From positions 124,001 to 188,000 of the forward strand of contig NZ_QLSX01000001.1 in assembly GCF_003268885.1 (NCBI RefSeq): a stretch of 64,000 nucleotides of DNA. Reading direction: 5' to 3'. This stretch comes from Onishia taeanensis. GTDB taxonomy: Bacteria > Pseudomonadota > Gammaproteobacteria > Pseudomonadales > Halomonadaceae. The translations under genes and the position numbers were made by a program. This document shows positions 35,380 to 43,425 of this stretch, one piece after another (within the stretch, counting starts at the first letter, position 1; every line of letters starts with the position of its first letter). The notes below the pieces were generated by a model, which saw nothing but the letters and a program-made list of their open reading frames with translations, was not told where the DNA came from and searched no databases.

Positions 35380-35403
35380 TCATTGCCAGCCTGATCATTG
35401 TTA
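35374..35403. repeat. 15-bp tandem duplication including the phhA stop codon
   Basis: GCCTGATCATTGCCA followed by GCCTGATCATTGTTA. Because the unit is 15 bp, the second copy repeats the terminal Ala codon and TGA in the same frame, giving a back-up stop. Confidence 0.92.
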
Positions 35404-35480
35404 AATAGACCGGCCGATTCGATGTCACCCTGACATCTCTGACCGCCCCTTATCATCACCCAACCCCTGAGGATTACCCC

Positions 35481-35819
35481 ATGAGCGATCTTTCCGAACA
35501 GCAGTGCGAAGCCTGCAGCTGGGATGCTCCCCACGTCACCGACAGCGAGGTCGAGATGCTTGGCCAGCAGATTCCCGAGTGGCAGATCATCGACCGCGAT
35601 GGCATCATGCAACTGGAACGTGTCTTCAAGTTCCGCAATTTCAAGCAGGCCCTCGCCTTTACCAATCGGGTCGGTGACCTTGCCGAGGAAGCCGGTCACC
35701 ATCCCGCGCTTCTTACCGAATGGGGCAAGGTCACCGTGACCTGGTGGTCACATGAAATGAAGGGCCTGCACAAGAACGATTTCATCCTAGCCGCCAGAAC
35801 CGACGAGGTTGCAGCCTAA
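35481..35819 (+). CDS. phhB: Pterin-4a-carbinolamine dehydratase
   Basis: 112 residues. The motif [32 protein letters not shown] contains the catalytic histidines of the PCD/DCoH family. It dehydrates 4a-hydroxytetrahydrobiopterin formed by phenylalanine hydroxylase so that the cofactor can be recycled. It follows phhA by 101 nt and precedes the aminotransferase by one base. TGAGGA lies before the ATG. Confidence 0.95.
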   Translation: MSDLSEQQCEACSWDAPHVTDSEVEMLGQQIPEWQIIDRDGIMQLERVFKFRNFKQALAFTNRVGDLAEEAGHHPALLTEWGKVTVTWWSHEMKGLHKNDFILAARTDEVAA

Positions 35820-35820
35820 A

Positions 35821-37008
35821 ATGTTCGAGCAGATTCAGCGGGTGCCCGGGGACGCGATCCTCGGGTTGATCGAAGCCTTCAACAACGACACCAACCCCCA
35901 GAAAGTCGACCTGGGCGTCGGGGTCTACCGGGATGCCGCCGGCACGACGCCCGTGATGCGGGCCGTCAAGGAGGCCGAAGCCCTGCTGCTGAAGAACGAG
36001 ACCACCAAGAGCTACATCGGCTCTCACGGTGATCCGCGCTACGGCAAGGTGATCCTGCCCATGCTGCTGGGCGAGGAGTCGCCAGTGCTGGCAGCCAACC
36101 GCGCCAGTGCGACCCAGTCGCCCGGCGGCACCGGGGCCCTGCGCCTGGCCGCGGACTTCATTCGCACCCAGCTGCCGGGCCGCGGCATCTGGGTCAGCGA
36201 TCCCACCTGGCCGAACCACCTGGGCATCTTTCATGCCGCCGAGCTGAAGCTTGGCAAGTATCCCTACGTCGATGCCGACAACCGTCTGGACTTCCCGGGC
36301 ATGCTGGCGGCGCTGAAGGAGATCCCGGTGGGTGACGTCGTGGTGCTGCACGCCTGCTGTCATAACCCGTCCGGCTTCGACCTGTCCCGTGAGCAGTGGC
36401 AGCAGGTGCTGGAGGTGGTACAGGAACGCGAGCTGCTGCCGTTGGTCGACTTCGCCTATCAGGGCTTTGGTGAAGGCCTCGAGGAAGACGCCTATGGCGC
36501 GCGCCTGCTGGCCGAGAATCTCGATGAGGTGCTGATCACCAGTTCCTGCTCCAAGAACTTCGGCATCTACCGTGAGCGCACCGGCGCCCTGGTGGTAATC
36601 GCCAAGAACCAGGAGCAGATGGAGAACGTGCGCTCCCAGGTCGCTATCGTGGCCCGCGAGAACTACTCCAACCCGCCCGCCCATGGCGGCGCCATCGTCA
36701 CCGAGATCCTCGAGTCGGCGGAGCTGGCCGCGGTGTGGCGTGAGGAGCTGACCGAGATGCGCGATCGCATCAACGGCCTGCGTCGCGACTTCGTCGAAGC
36801 CCTGAAACCCCATGGCCTGGCCGACAAGTTCGCCTGTGTCGGCGAGCAGCGCGGCATGTTCTCCTACACCGGCCTCAGCCCGGAGCAGGTCGACAGGCTG
36901 CGTGACGAGTTCGGCATCTACATGGTGCGCTCGGGCCGGGCCAACGTGGCAGGCTTCTCCGATGAGAACCTGCCCTACCTGGCCAAGGCCTTCGCGGCGG
37001 TCAACTAA
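35821..37008 (+). CDS. Aromatic amino acid aminotransferase (class I)
   Basis: 395 residues of the AspC/TyrB group. The PLP lysine is K245 (SSCSKNFGIYRERTGAL). HNPSGFDLSREQW, VDFAYQGFGEG, ARENYSNPPAHGG and the substrate arginine in MVRSGRANVAGF are also present. Position after phhAB, as phhC in Pseudomonas, points to tyrosine and phenylalanine transamination, giving 4-hydroxyphenylpyruvate for Hpd. Aspartate activity is likely too. The ATG follows the phhB stop by one base, so translation is probably coupled. Confidence 0.93.
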   Translation: MFEQIQRVPGDAILGLIEAFNNDTNPQKVDLGVGVYRDAAGTTPVMRAVKEAEALLLKNETTKSYIGSHGDPRYGKVILPMLLGEESPVLAANRASATQSPGGTGALRLAADFIRTQLPGRGIWVSDPTWPNHLGIFHAAELKLGKYPYVDADNRLDFPGMLAALKEIPVGDVVVLHACCHNPSGFDLSREQWQQVLEVVQERELLPLVDFAYQGFGEGLEEDAYGARLLAENLDEVLITSSCSKNFGIYRERTGALVVIAKNQEQMENVRSQVAIVARENYSNPPAHGGAIVTEILESAELAAVWREELTEMRDRINGLRRDFVEALKPHGLADKFACVGEQRGMFSYTGLSPEQVDRLRDEFGIYMVRSGRANVAGFSDENLPYLAKAFAAVN

Positions 37009-37030
37009 GTAGGCACCCCCGCCACACCAG

Positions 37031-37062
37031 CACGCCCGGGTTCGCCCGGGCGTGTTGCGTTC
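37031..37062 (+). terminator. Terminator of the phhAB-aminotransferase operon
   Basis: Perfect 10-bp stem CACGCCCGGG / CCCGGGCGTG closed by a TTCG tetraloop, followed by TTGCGTTCT. The very stable loop compensates for a weak T-tract. Confidence 0.8.
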
Positions 37063-37101
37063 TGCCCCTACCTCGCCTCAGCCGATGCCTTCCCGAACGA
37101 C

Positions 37102-37131
37102 AAAGCGCCCCGCCGGCGGTGCCGACGGGGC
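37102..37131 (-). terminator. Terminator of dadA
   Basis: On the minus strand an 11-bp stem (GCCCCGTCGGC with GCCGGCGGGGC, one G-U pair) with a 3-nt loop, then GCTTTG. It faces the previous terminator, closing the convergent operons. Confidence 0.75.
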
Positions 37132-37156
37132 GGGAGATAGTCCGCAGACGGATGGA

Positions 37157-38416
37157 TCAGCTTGCGTAGCGGCTGACGTCCAGATCTTTAGGGTCGATCT
37201 CTGTCTTGCGGCGATCCATCAGATCGGCCAGCAGATGGGCGCTACCACAGCTCATGGTCCAGCCCAGGGTGCCGTGGCCGGTATTCAGCCACAGGTTGTC
37301 GTATTTGGTGGCGCCAATGATCGGCGTGGAGTCCGGCGTCATCGGGCGCAGGCCGGTCCAGAATTCAGCCCGGCCGACATCGCCCCCTTCCGGGAAGACA
37401 TCCTTCACCACCATGCTGATGGTGGCACGCCGCTTCTCGAGCAGACTCATGTCGTAGGAGGCGAGCTCCGCCGTACCGCCGACCCGAATGCGGTCGTTGA
37501 AGCGCGAAATCGCCACCTTGTAGCTCTCATCCATCACCGTCGACTGAGGCGCACCGCCTTCATCGGTGATCGGCACGGTCAGGCTGTACCCCTTGACCGG
37601 GTAGATCGGCAGGCGAATATCCAGATCCTTGACCAGGAACTTGGAGAAGCTGCCCATGCACACCACATAGGCATCGGCACTGATCTCGCCGGCGCTGGTC
37701 ACGACCGATTCAACTCGGCCCGCGCTGCGCTTCAAGCGCTCGATGGTCACCCCGAAACGGAAGGTCACGCCGAGCTGCTCGCGGCAGTAATCGGCCAGGC
37801 GGTTGGTGAAGAGATGGCAATCACCGGTCTGGTCGTCAGGCAGGTGCAGGCCGCCGACGAACTTGCCAGGCACCCAGGCTAGCGCCGGCTCGACGTCCTT
37901 GATCTCCTCGGCATTGAGCAGCTTGTGACGCACCCCACACTGCTCGAGGATCCGCATGTCCTTGCCTACTGCAGCGACCTGACTCTCGTTGCGAAACAGC
38001 TGCATCAAGCCCTTCTGGCGATCCTCGTAGCGGATCCCGGTATCCTCGCGCAGCGCGTTGATGCAGCCGCGGCTGTACTCGGCGACACGCACCATGCGCT
38101 CCTTGTTGATCGCATAGCGCTCGGGCGTGCAGTTCTTGAACATCTGCATCATGAAGCGCGCCATGGTGGGGTCGGGCTTGGGCTGGATCTTGAGCGGCGC
38201 GTGTTCCTGGAACATCCACTTCATGGCCTTCTGGGGTATGCCGGGAGCCGCCCAGGGGGAGGAAAAGCCGAACGAGACCTGGCCGGCATTGCCATAGCTA
38301 GTCTCCATGGCCGGCGCGTCCTGGCGATCGATGACCGTGACCTCATGGCCCTGGCGCGCCAGGTAGTACGCACTGGTGACACCCACCACACCGCTGCCGA
38401 GTACGACGACCTTCAT
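37157..38416 (-). CDS. dadA: D-amino acid dehydrogenase DadA
   Basis: 419 residues. The N-terminal FAD-binding fold is MKVVVLGSGVVGVTSAYYLARQGHEVTVIDR. DadA-type segments include ETSYGNAGQVSFGFSSPWAAPGIPQKAMKWMF and the C-terminal FAD motif WTGLRPMTPDSTPIIG ... NLWLNTGHGTLGWTMSCGS. It oxidises D-amino acids (D-alanine after racemisation of L-alanine) and passes electrons to the respiratory chain. GGGGAGAGG lies just before the ATG at 38416. The leader carries an 11-bp duplication and a perfect 20-bp palindrome. No dadX (alanine racemase) is adjacent. Confidence 0.94.
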   Translation of the reverse strand: MKVVVLGSGVVGVTSAYYLARQGHEVTVIDRQDAPAMETSYGNAGQVSFGFSSPWAAPGIPQKAMKWMFQEHAPLKIQPKPDPTMARFMMQMFKNCTPERYAINKERMVRVAEYSRGCINALREDTGIRYEDRQKGLMQLFRNESQVAAVGKDMRILEQCGVRHKLLNAEEIKDVEPALAWVPGKFVGGLHLPDDQTGDCHLFTNRLADYCREQLGVTFRFGVTIERLKRSAGRVESVVTSAGEISADAYVVCMGSFSKFLVKDLDIRLPIYPVKGYSLTVPITDEGGAPQSTVMDESYKVAISRFNDRIRVGGTAELASYDMSLLEKRRATISMVVKDVFPEGGDVGRAEFWTGLRPMTPDSTPIIGATKYDNLWLNTGHGTLGWTMSCGSAHLLADLMDRRKTEIDPKDLDVSRYAS

Positions 38417-38429
38417 TGCCTCTCCCCTT

Positions 38430-38451
38430 CTTGTTGCTGTCTTGTTGCTTT
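38430..38451. repeat. 11-bp tandem duplication in the dadA leader
   Basis: CTTGTTGCTGT followed by CTTGTTGCTTT, directly upstream of the ribosome site of dadA. Confidence 0.88.
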
Positions 38452-38501
38452 CGTTGGATATGCTGCGCCTCATGCCCGCCCCAATGACCATCAGGGCATG
38501 A

Positions 38502-38521
38502 CCCGTCAGCGCGCTGACGGG
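38502..38521. promoter_or_regulatory. Perfect 20-bp palindrome upstream of dadA
   Basis: CCCGTCAGCGCGCTGACGGG, 86 bp upstream of the dadA ATG. It resembles the local TyrR pattern (GTCA...TGAC) but the half-sites are two bases closer, so another dimeric regulator is as likely. Without a T-run it is not a good terminator. Confidence 0.55.
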
Positions 38522-38648
38522 AGACACGAGTATAAGGGAGGGGAATCAGAAAAATATTCTGAATAAGATCATTTATATCGGATTAAAGCCCAAAATTAAT
38601 GCAATTAAGCAGCACTTAACCCTAATAAAAAGCCATAAAAAGAAAATA

Positions 38649-39986
38649 TCACTGCGAATAGTCTATCGACGGACGTCGCTGCTGATATAACCACCAGGCG
38701 AGAGTGCCGGCCAGGACATTACCGATCGCCGCGCCCATGGCCAATCCAGCCATACCCGCAAGCTGGCTGCCCAGCCACAGGCAGGGCAGATAGCAGACAA
38801 ACAGGCGGACGCCCGACATCAGCATCGCCCCCAGCGGCCAGCCCAGGGCATTGCCGGCCGACACCACCACCATACACAGGCCCAGCAAGGCATAGCTTGG
38901 CAGCAAGAAGCGAATCAGCATGGCCAGATCATCACGGACCTCCGGATTGCCCGACAGCAAGAGTGCAACCCAGGGAGCCGCCAAGGCCAGCAGCACGCCC
39001 AGCGCCAACTGCCAGCCGATGATGACCCGAGCCGCCAGGCGCATCAGGCGGCGAATGGTGTCCCCATCGCCGGCGCCATGACAGCGCCCGAGCCAGGGCG
39101 GCAGTGACATGGTCAGCGCCAGTACCAGCATCAGCGATACCGTTTCCAGGCGACTGGCAAGGCCCCAGGCCGCCACGCTGGTCTCCCCGAGGGTCGCGAC
39201 AATACGGGTGGAAAGCATCGCTGCCAGGGGTGGCATCAGCTGACTGACCATGGCCGGCGCGGCGATTCCTGCAAACCCAGGCGCCGAACGGCGTGCCTCG
39301 GAAAGCAGCCCCTGCCAGGCCAACCAGTCATGACGAGCAAGACGCCCCGACAGCAAGACCAGCCCGCCGCTGAACGCCAGCACCGTGGCCCAGGCCGCAC
39401 CGGGAAGCCCCAGGCCCTCCCAGTCACCGATGCCGAAGATCAGCAACGGATCGAGCATCAGGTTGATCAGGCTAGTCACCACCATCAGTTTGCCCGGCAA
39501 GCGGGTATCGCCGTGGGCACGAAAGAGGCTATAGCCGAAGTAGACCAGGGCCCCCAGCCAAGCCGCCAGAAGCTGAGGTCCCCAATAGGATCGAATCAAG
39601 GAAAGGCTATCGGACTCTGCCCCGAGCAGGGGAAACAGGCGGCCCTGCAAGGTCCACAGCAATAACGCCAACACCGCGATCACGCAGCCGGCAACCACTA
39701 GCACCAGGCTGCCCAGACGCCTGGCGCGTTCATGCTCACCAGCGCCCAGTACCCGCGACAGCTGGGCCGCGATGGCGATCCCCAGGCCCACCTGGACGCC
39801 GATGATCAGAAAGGATAGCGGAAAGGTAAACGACTGGGCGGCCAGGGGCGCCGTGCCCAGGCGGGCGATAAAGGCACTATCGACCAGCTGGAAGCCCAGC
39901 AGGGCCATCACACCGATGGCCATCGGCCAGGTCTGGCGCCATAACCGACGCCCCAGGGATTCGCTCACTGCATCCGATACGGGCAC
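38649..39986 (-). CDS. MATE-family efflux transporter (DinF-like)
   Basis: 445 residues and twelve hydrophobic segments in two homologous halves. The N-terminal half has the MATE segments LWRQTWPMAIGVMALLGFQLVDSAFIARLGTAPLAA and FRAHGDTRLPGKLMVVTSLINLMLDPLLIFG. It is a Na+ or H+ coupled exporter of cationic or other organic compounds. The start is a GTG at 39986 with GGAGG 4 nt upstream. The overlapping ATG is out of frame. Substrate unknown; no regulator adjacent. Confidence 0.9.
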   Translation of the reverse strand: MPVSDAVSESLGRRLWRQTWPMAIGVMALLGFQLVDSAFIARLGTAPLAAQSFTFPLSFLIIGVQVGLGIAIAAQLSRVLGAGEHERARRLGSLVLVVAGCVIAVLALLLWTLQGRLFPLLGAESDSLSLIRSYWGPQLLAAWLGALVYFGYSLFRAHGDTRLPGKLMVVTSLINLMLDPLLIFGIGDWEGLGLPGAAWATVLAFSGGLVLLSGRLARHDWLAWQGLLSEARRSAPGFAGIAAPAMVSQLMPPLAAMLSTRIVATLGETSVAAWGLASRLETVSLMLVLALTMSLPPWLGRCHGAGDGDTIRRLMRLAARVIIGWQLALGVLLALAAPWVALLLSGNPEVRDDLAMLIRFLLPSYALLGLCMVVVSAGNALGWPLGAMLMSGVRLFVCYLPCLWLGSQLAGMAGLAMGAAIGNVLAGTLAWWLYQQRRPSIDYSQ

Positions 39987-40073
39987 ATTGCCTCCAGGCG
40001 ACTATGCAAAGGGGCGACATTGTACGCCCCACGACGCCATTGCGCAGGCCCGAAAACCGGGATAGTCATGCAA

Positions 40074-40109
40074 AATCAGTGGCTGAATCAGTGGCTGAAT
40101 CAGTGGCTC
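40074..40109. repeat. Three 12-bp tandem repeats duplicating a stop codon
   Basis: AATCAGTGGCTG in three copies (the last with one change). On the minus strand each unit encodes Ser-His-stop in the same frame as the upstream gene, so its final residues and stop are triplicated. Confidence 0.93.
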
Positions 40110-42100
40110 GGCAGTTGGCCACGGACCGCCATCAACGAGCTCTGCAGGCGACCAATATCGTCGGCGCTCATCGGCTTGAAGTAGTAAAACCCCTGCACCA
40201 GGTCACAGCCAAACTCGCGAACCAGCTCAAGCTGCTCCTCGTTCTCGACGCCCTCGGCGACCACTTCCAGGCCAAGCTGGTGGCCGATGAAGACCATCGC
40301 CGCCATGATGGCGCGATCGCTTGGCTCATCCGGGGCATCCCGCAAAAAACCACGGTCGATCTTCAACGACGTGATCGGAAACTGCTTGAGATAGCTCAGT
40401 GACGAATAGCCAGTGCCAAAGTCGTCGATGGCGATTTTCATGCCGCGATGGTAGAGCCGGCGCAGCGTAGTGAGGATGTGCTGATCAGCCCGTATCAAGA
40501 CGTTCTCGGTCAGCTCGATGCCGATATCCCGAGTCGTCAGGCCAAACTGGTCCATGCAGCTTTCGAGGTAAGCGAAGACATCATGCTGGATCACTTGTTT
40601 GCCGGAAAGGTTGATGTCGATACGACAGTCCCCCAGGCCCGACGCCTTCCACTCGGCCTGCTGACGACAGGCCTCATGGATGACCCACTCGCCAATGCGA
40701 TAGATCAGATTCGAGCGCTCGGCCACCGGGATAAACTCTGACGGCGGAATGCTGCCACCTTCGCAGGGGAACCATCGGACCAGGGCTTCCAGGTTCTCCA
40801 CCCGACCACTGGTGGCAGCCACTTGCGGCTGATAATACAGCTCCAGCTCACCATCACGCAGCGCTCGCTGCAGACGCTCGACCAAACGGTACTCATGAAT
40901 CAGCTCATCATGCAGACGCTGATCGAAGAGCCAGTAGGCCTGCCCGGTGGCAAGCTTTGCCCGGTTCTTGGCCACATCGGCATTCTGGATCAATTCGCGT
41001 GCACTACGCCCATTATCCGGATAGAGGCTGACCCCGAACTTAAGGCTGACATGCAACTCGCCAAGCCCGATATCGAAGGGTTCCTCGAAGGCTGAGAGCA
41101 CCTTTTCGACCAACGGCATCGCGTTGCTGCCGGCCTCGAGATGCGGGAAGGCCATCACGAATTCATCGCCACCAAACCTGGACAGTAGATCAGAGCTTCG
41201 CTGGCAGCTACGCAAGCGATGAGCAACCTCAACCAGCAGGCGGTCGCCGAGCTCGTATCCCTCGGCATCGTTGATCTCGCCAAAGCCTTGTATATCGGCG
41301 AACACCACGGCGACCACTTCTCCCAGCCGCCCGGCATTGGCCAGACACTCATTGAGCTGGGTCGCAAACGTCCCGCGATTGGGCAGCATGGTCAGGGAGT
41401 CGAACCGAGTGACAAAGTCCAGGTCTCGCCGAGCCTGTTTCTGGTCGGAGAGGTCGACATCGATGCAGAACATCAGCGGTTCTTCGGTATGCTCGCCAAG
41501 CATGACATGGTGGGAGAATACCGACACCGGCTCGCCGAACTTGCGCTTGAGTTCGAGTTCAGTGGCCGGAATCTCGATGCCCTCCTGCACCCAGGCACGA
41601 TGGGCATCGATGACCCCGTAGCGCATCTCGCTAGGAATGATCAGGTCTTCGAGCAGCTGGCCCTGTGCCTCATGACGCGTATAGCCATAGAGCTCGGTAC
41701 TGGCCGAGTTCCAGTAGATGACGCGCCGATCGCGATCGTAACCCTGCACGGCCACCTTGGGCAGGCTTTCCAGCAGGGCCCGAAAGCGCTGCTCGCTTTC
41801 GGAATAGTGGCGCTGAACCCTCTCGAGATCGCCAGCCCCCGATGTGACCGCCGCTTCATCGCGCAGGATTCGCTTCAGGCAGAAGTAAAGCGCCAGGCAC
41901 AGTAGCACTATACCGGCGATCTGGAGAAAGTGCGGATTATCGAGGGTGGCGCAAATCAAGACCGCCACGGCGATCAGACCAGAAAACATCAGCGTTCTGG
42001 TATACCGCCATGTGGCTAGCCGATTGAAAACGCTAGATATGTGCCGAAAGGCAAAAGGCAAGTACACGTATCCCAGATCATCGTAGGGCACCGCCGGCAA
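40100..42100 (-). CDS. Membrane PAS-GGDEF-EAL protein (cyclic-di-GMP turnover)
   Basis: Up to 666 residues. There are two membrane helices near 37-53 and 58-75. A PAS domain (about 95-225) contains LLESLPKVAVQGYDRDRRVIYWNSASTELYGYT. The GGDEF domain is intact (RFGGDEF, I-site RSSD five residues before). The EAL domain is intact (EALVRWF, ELTENVLI, DDFGTGYSSLSYLKQFP, LKIDRGF, EGVEN). Both diguanylate cyclase and phosphodiesterase residues are present, so either activity is possible and phosphodiesterase is likely. The start is uncertain: the frame opens with TTG at 42100, with GTG codons at 42091 and 42067 as alternatives. Confidence 0.9.
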   Translation of the reverse strand: MPAVPYDDLGYVYLPFAFRHISSVFNRLATWRYTRTLMFSGLIAVAVLICATLDNPHFLQIAGIVLLCLALYFCLKRILRDEAAVTSGAGDLERVQRHYSESEQRFRALLESLPKVAVQGYDRDRRVIYWNSASTELYGYTRHEAQGQLLEDLIIPSEMRYGVIDAHRAWVQEGIEIPATELELKRKFGEPVSVFSHHVMLGEHTEEPLMFCIDVDLSDQKQARRDLDFVTRFDSLTMLPNRGTFATQLNECLANAGRLGEVVAVVFADIQGFGEINDAEGYELGDRLLVEVAHRLRSCQRSSDLLSRFGGDEFVMAFPHLEAGSNAMPLVEKVLSAFEEPFDIGLGELHVSLKFGVSLYPDNGRSARELIQNADVAKNRAKLATGQAYWLFDQRLHDELIHEYRLVERLQRALRDGELELYYQPQVAATSGRVENLEALVRWFPCEGGSIPPSEFIPVAERSNLIYRIGEWVIHEACRQQAEWKASGLGDCRIDINLSGKQVIQHDVFAYLESCMDQFGLTTRDIGIELTENVLIRADQHILTTLRRLYHRGMKIAIDDFGTGYSSLSYLKQFPITSLKIDRGFLRDAPDEPSDRAIMAAMVFIGHQLGLEVVAEGVENEEQLELVREFGCDLVQGFYYFKPMSADDIGRLQSSLMAVRGQLPSH

Positions 42101-42225
42101 CTTCGCTCAAGACTATCCTCTCGGCGAAGTGTGGCAATACTCACACCCCAATAACTTACTGTGATCCTTCATGATGCCTTCCATGCTGAAGGGCTACACG
42201 CCATGCGTCTCCCATCCTAGCTTAA

Positions 42226-42242
42226 ATACGAGCTGATCGTAT
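42226..42242. promoter_or_regulatory. Inverted repeat upstream of the oxygenase gene
   Basis: ATACGA-GCTGA-TCGTAT, a perfect 6-bp inverted repeat 130 bp before the oxygenase ATG and also upstream of the GGDEF-EAL gene on the other strand. Possible operator. Confidence 0.4.
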
Positions 42243-42298
42243 CGTGGCTGTGAGAAATTTACACGTTTGATTGGCTTTCTTGACCAACTATCTCAAAC

Positions 42299-42359
42299 CT
42301 TGAGGGGTTGCCTTTGTAGCAGCTTTTCCTGCTGCCAGTACTGGCAGCATAACCCCAAG
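42299..42359 (+). promoter_or_regulatory. Structured leader (possible RNA switch) of the oxygenase gene
   Basis: The outer arms CTT-GA-GGGGTT and AACCCC-AAG can pair and bring the 5' side next to the ribosome site (AGAGG at 42358-42362). Inside, GCTGC at 42331-42335 can pair either with GCAGC at 42319-42323 or, as part of the perfect palindrome GCTGCCAGTACTGGCAGC, with its downstream half. These two inner folds exclude each other. It could be a translational switch, or the palindrome could be a protein operator. Confidence 0.45.
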
Positions 42360-42371
42360 AGGTATGAGACC

Positions 42372-43166
42372 ATGAAAAACGAAAGCCTGAAACACGGTTA
42401 CGACCTGTCTGCTGTCGCCCAGCCAATCCTCCCGGCTTACTGGGAGCCTAGCGTCTTTCAGGAACTGTCTCGCCAAGGCTGGAGCCTGGCCGACATCTCG
42501 TCGCACATCGATCTGGATGCCTGGGCAAGCTTCCTGCCCACTCTCCCCAGGGACCCCTATGTGAACCGCCGCTGGAAGCGCATGTCCTGGCTGAACATCA
42601 CCGAAGACGGCGAGGTAGACGTCATGGGCGACTGCCCCATGGCGCAGGGCGGTGCCTTCAACGATGCGGAAAGCATGGCCGACAAGCTTCGCTACTACCC
42701 GGCCCTGGAAGAGCGCTTCACGGAACGTCAGGACGTCAAGGCCTTCGTCAAGGCCTGGGCCAAGCTGTGGGGGATCGGCCCACGTGAGCCGATCCTCATG
42801 CAAATTACCGGCAGCCGTGGCAAGGGCATGGTCGACCCACTGCAAGGGCAGGGGATTCATGCCGACGGCTGCAAGTTCCTGAGCATCCTGGTCATCAATC
42901 GCGACAATGTCGATGGCGCTACCAATCGCCTGTATGCCGACAAGGCCGGCCAGCAGCCGTTGCTGGAGCACGTCACCGACCCCGGACAGGTATTGCACCT
43001 GTATGATGACCGGCTCTTCCACAGTGTCGATGCCATGACCCAGCGGGATCAGAGCCGTCCCTTCGAGCGCTTTATCATCATCATCAATTGTCGCTTCGTG
43101 GACGGATTCCAGAACCGCATGCTCCGTCGTCACTTCCCCGATGCCGTGCTAAACAACGTCTTCTAA
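42372..43166 (+). CDS. Stand-alone 2-oxoglutarate/Fe(II) oxygenase, possibly an amino acid hydroxylase
   Basis: 264 residues. It fits the 2OG-Fe_Oxy_2 family (which includes bacterial L-isoleucine 4-hydroxylase): metal ligands H163-x-D165 (GIHADGCKFLSILVINRDNVDGATNRLY) and H217 (DDRLFHSVDAM), with R233 (PFERFIIIINC) as the likely 2-oxoglutarate arginine. Such enzymes hydroxylate free amino acids, but the substrate here is unknown. The start at 42372 (MKNESLKHGY) has AGAGG upstream. It has its own leader and a strong terminator, so it is a single-gene transcript. A product with a role as compatible solute or signal is possible but unsupported. Confidence 0.8.
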   Translation: MKNESLKHGYDLSAVAQPILPAYWEPSVFQELSRQGWSLADISSHIDLDAWASFLPTLPRDPYVNRRWKRMSWLNITEDGEVDVMGDCPMAQGGAFNDAESMADKLRYYPALEERFTERQDVKAFVKAWAKLWGIGPREPILMQITGSRGKGMVDPLQGQGIHADGCKFLSILVINRDNVDGATNRLYADKAGQQPLLEHVTDPGQVLHLYDDRLFHSVDAMTQRDQSRPFERFIIIINCRFVDGFQNRMLRRHFPDAVLNNVF

Positions 43167-43250
43167 CACAGTCCAATCACCCTAGGAGAAACCACAGACA
43201 ACAGGGGCAACATGACTGACTATCCCGAAAGCAGCGAACGGAACTCGCGC

Positions 43251-43279
43251 ACCGGCCAACTTCGTTGGCCGGTTTTTTT
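43251..43279 (+). terminator. Terminator of the oxygenase gene
   Basis: Perfect 10-bp stem ACCGGCCAAC / GTTGGCCGGT with a 3-nt loop, followed by a run of T. Confidence 0.93.
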
Positions 43280-43298
43280 ATCTCACCTCAGGCTGCAC

Positions 43299-43336
43299 TT
43301 TCCACAGACCTTTCCCACAGACGTTTCCCACAGAAC
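43299..43336. repeat. Three ~13-bp tandem repeats between facing terminators
   Basis: Units TTTCCACAGACC, TTTCCCACAGACG and TTTCCCACAGAAC, located between the oxygenase terminator and the yceI terminator. The core TTTCCCACAGA resembles half a DnaA-type box but has no origin context. Confidence 0.88.
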
Positions 43337-43366
43337 TGTTGCCATCAAACTTGTCCGTTGCGGCAT

Positions 43367-43397
43367 AAAAAAAGCACCACCGGTCGCCCGGCAGTGC
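43367..43397 (-). terminator. Terminator of yceI
   Basis: On the minus strand, a 10-bp stem (GCACTGCCGG with CCGGTGGTGC, two G-U pairs) closed by a GCGA tetraloop and followed by seven T. Confidence 0.93.
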
Positions 43398-43425
43398 CCT
43401 GGTCATCACCTGTACGAGGCGCGTC

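Noticed and set aside
43299-43336. TTTCCCACAGA repeats considered as DnaA boxes or an origin
   Set aside because: Only a partial match to the 9-bp DnaA box, no AT-rich unwinding region and no dnaA or dnaN nearby.
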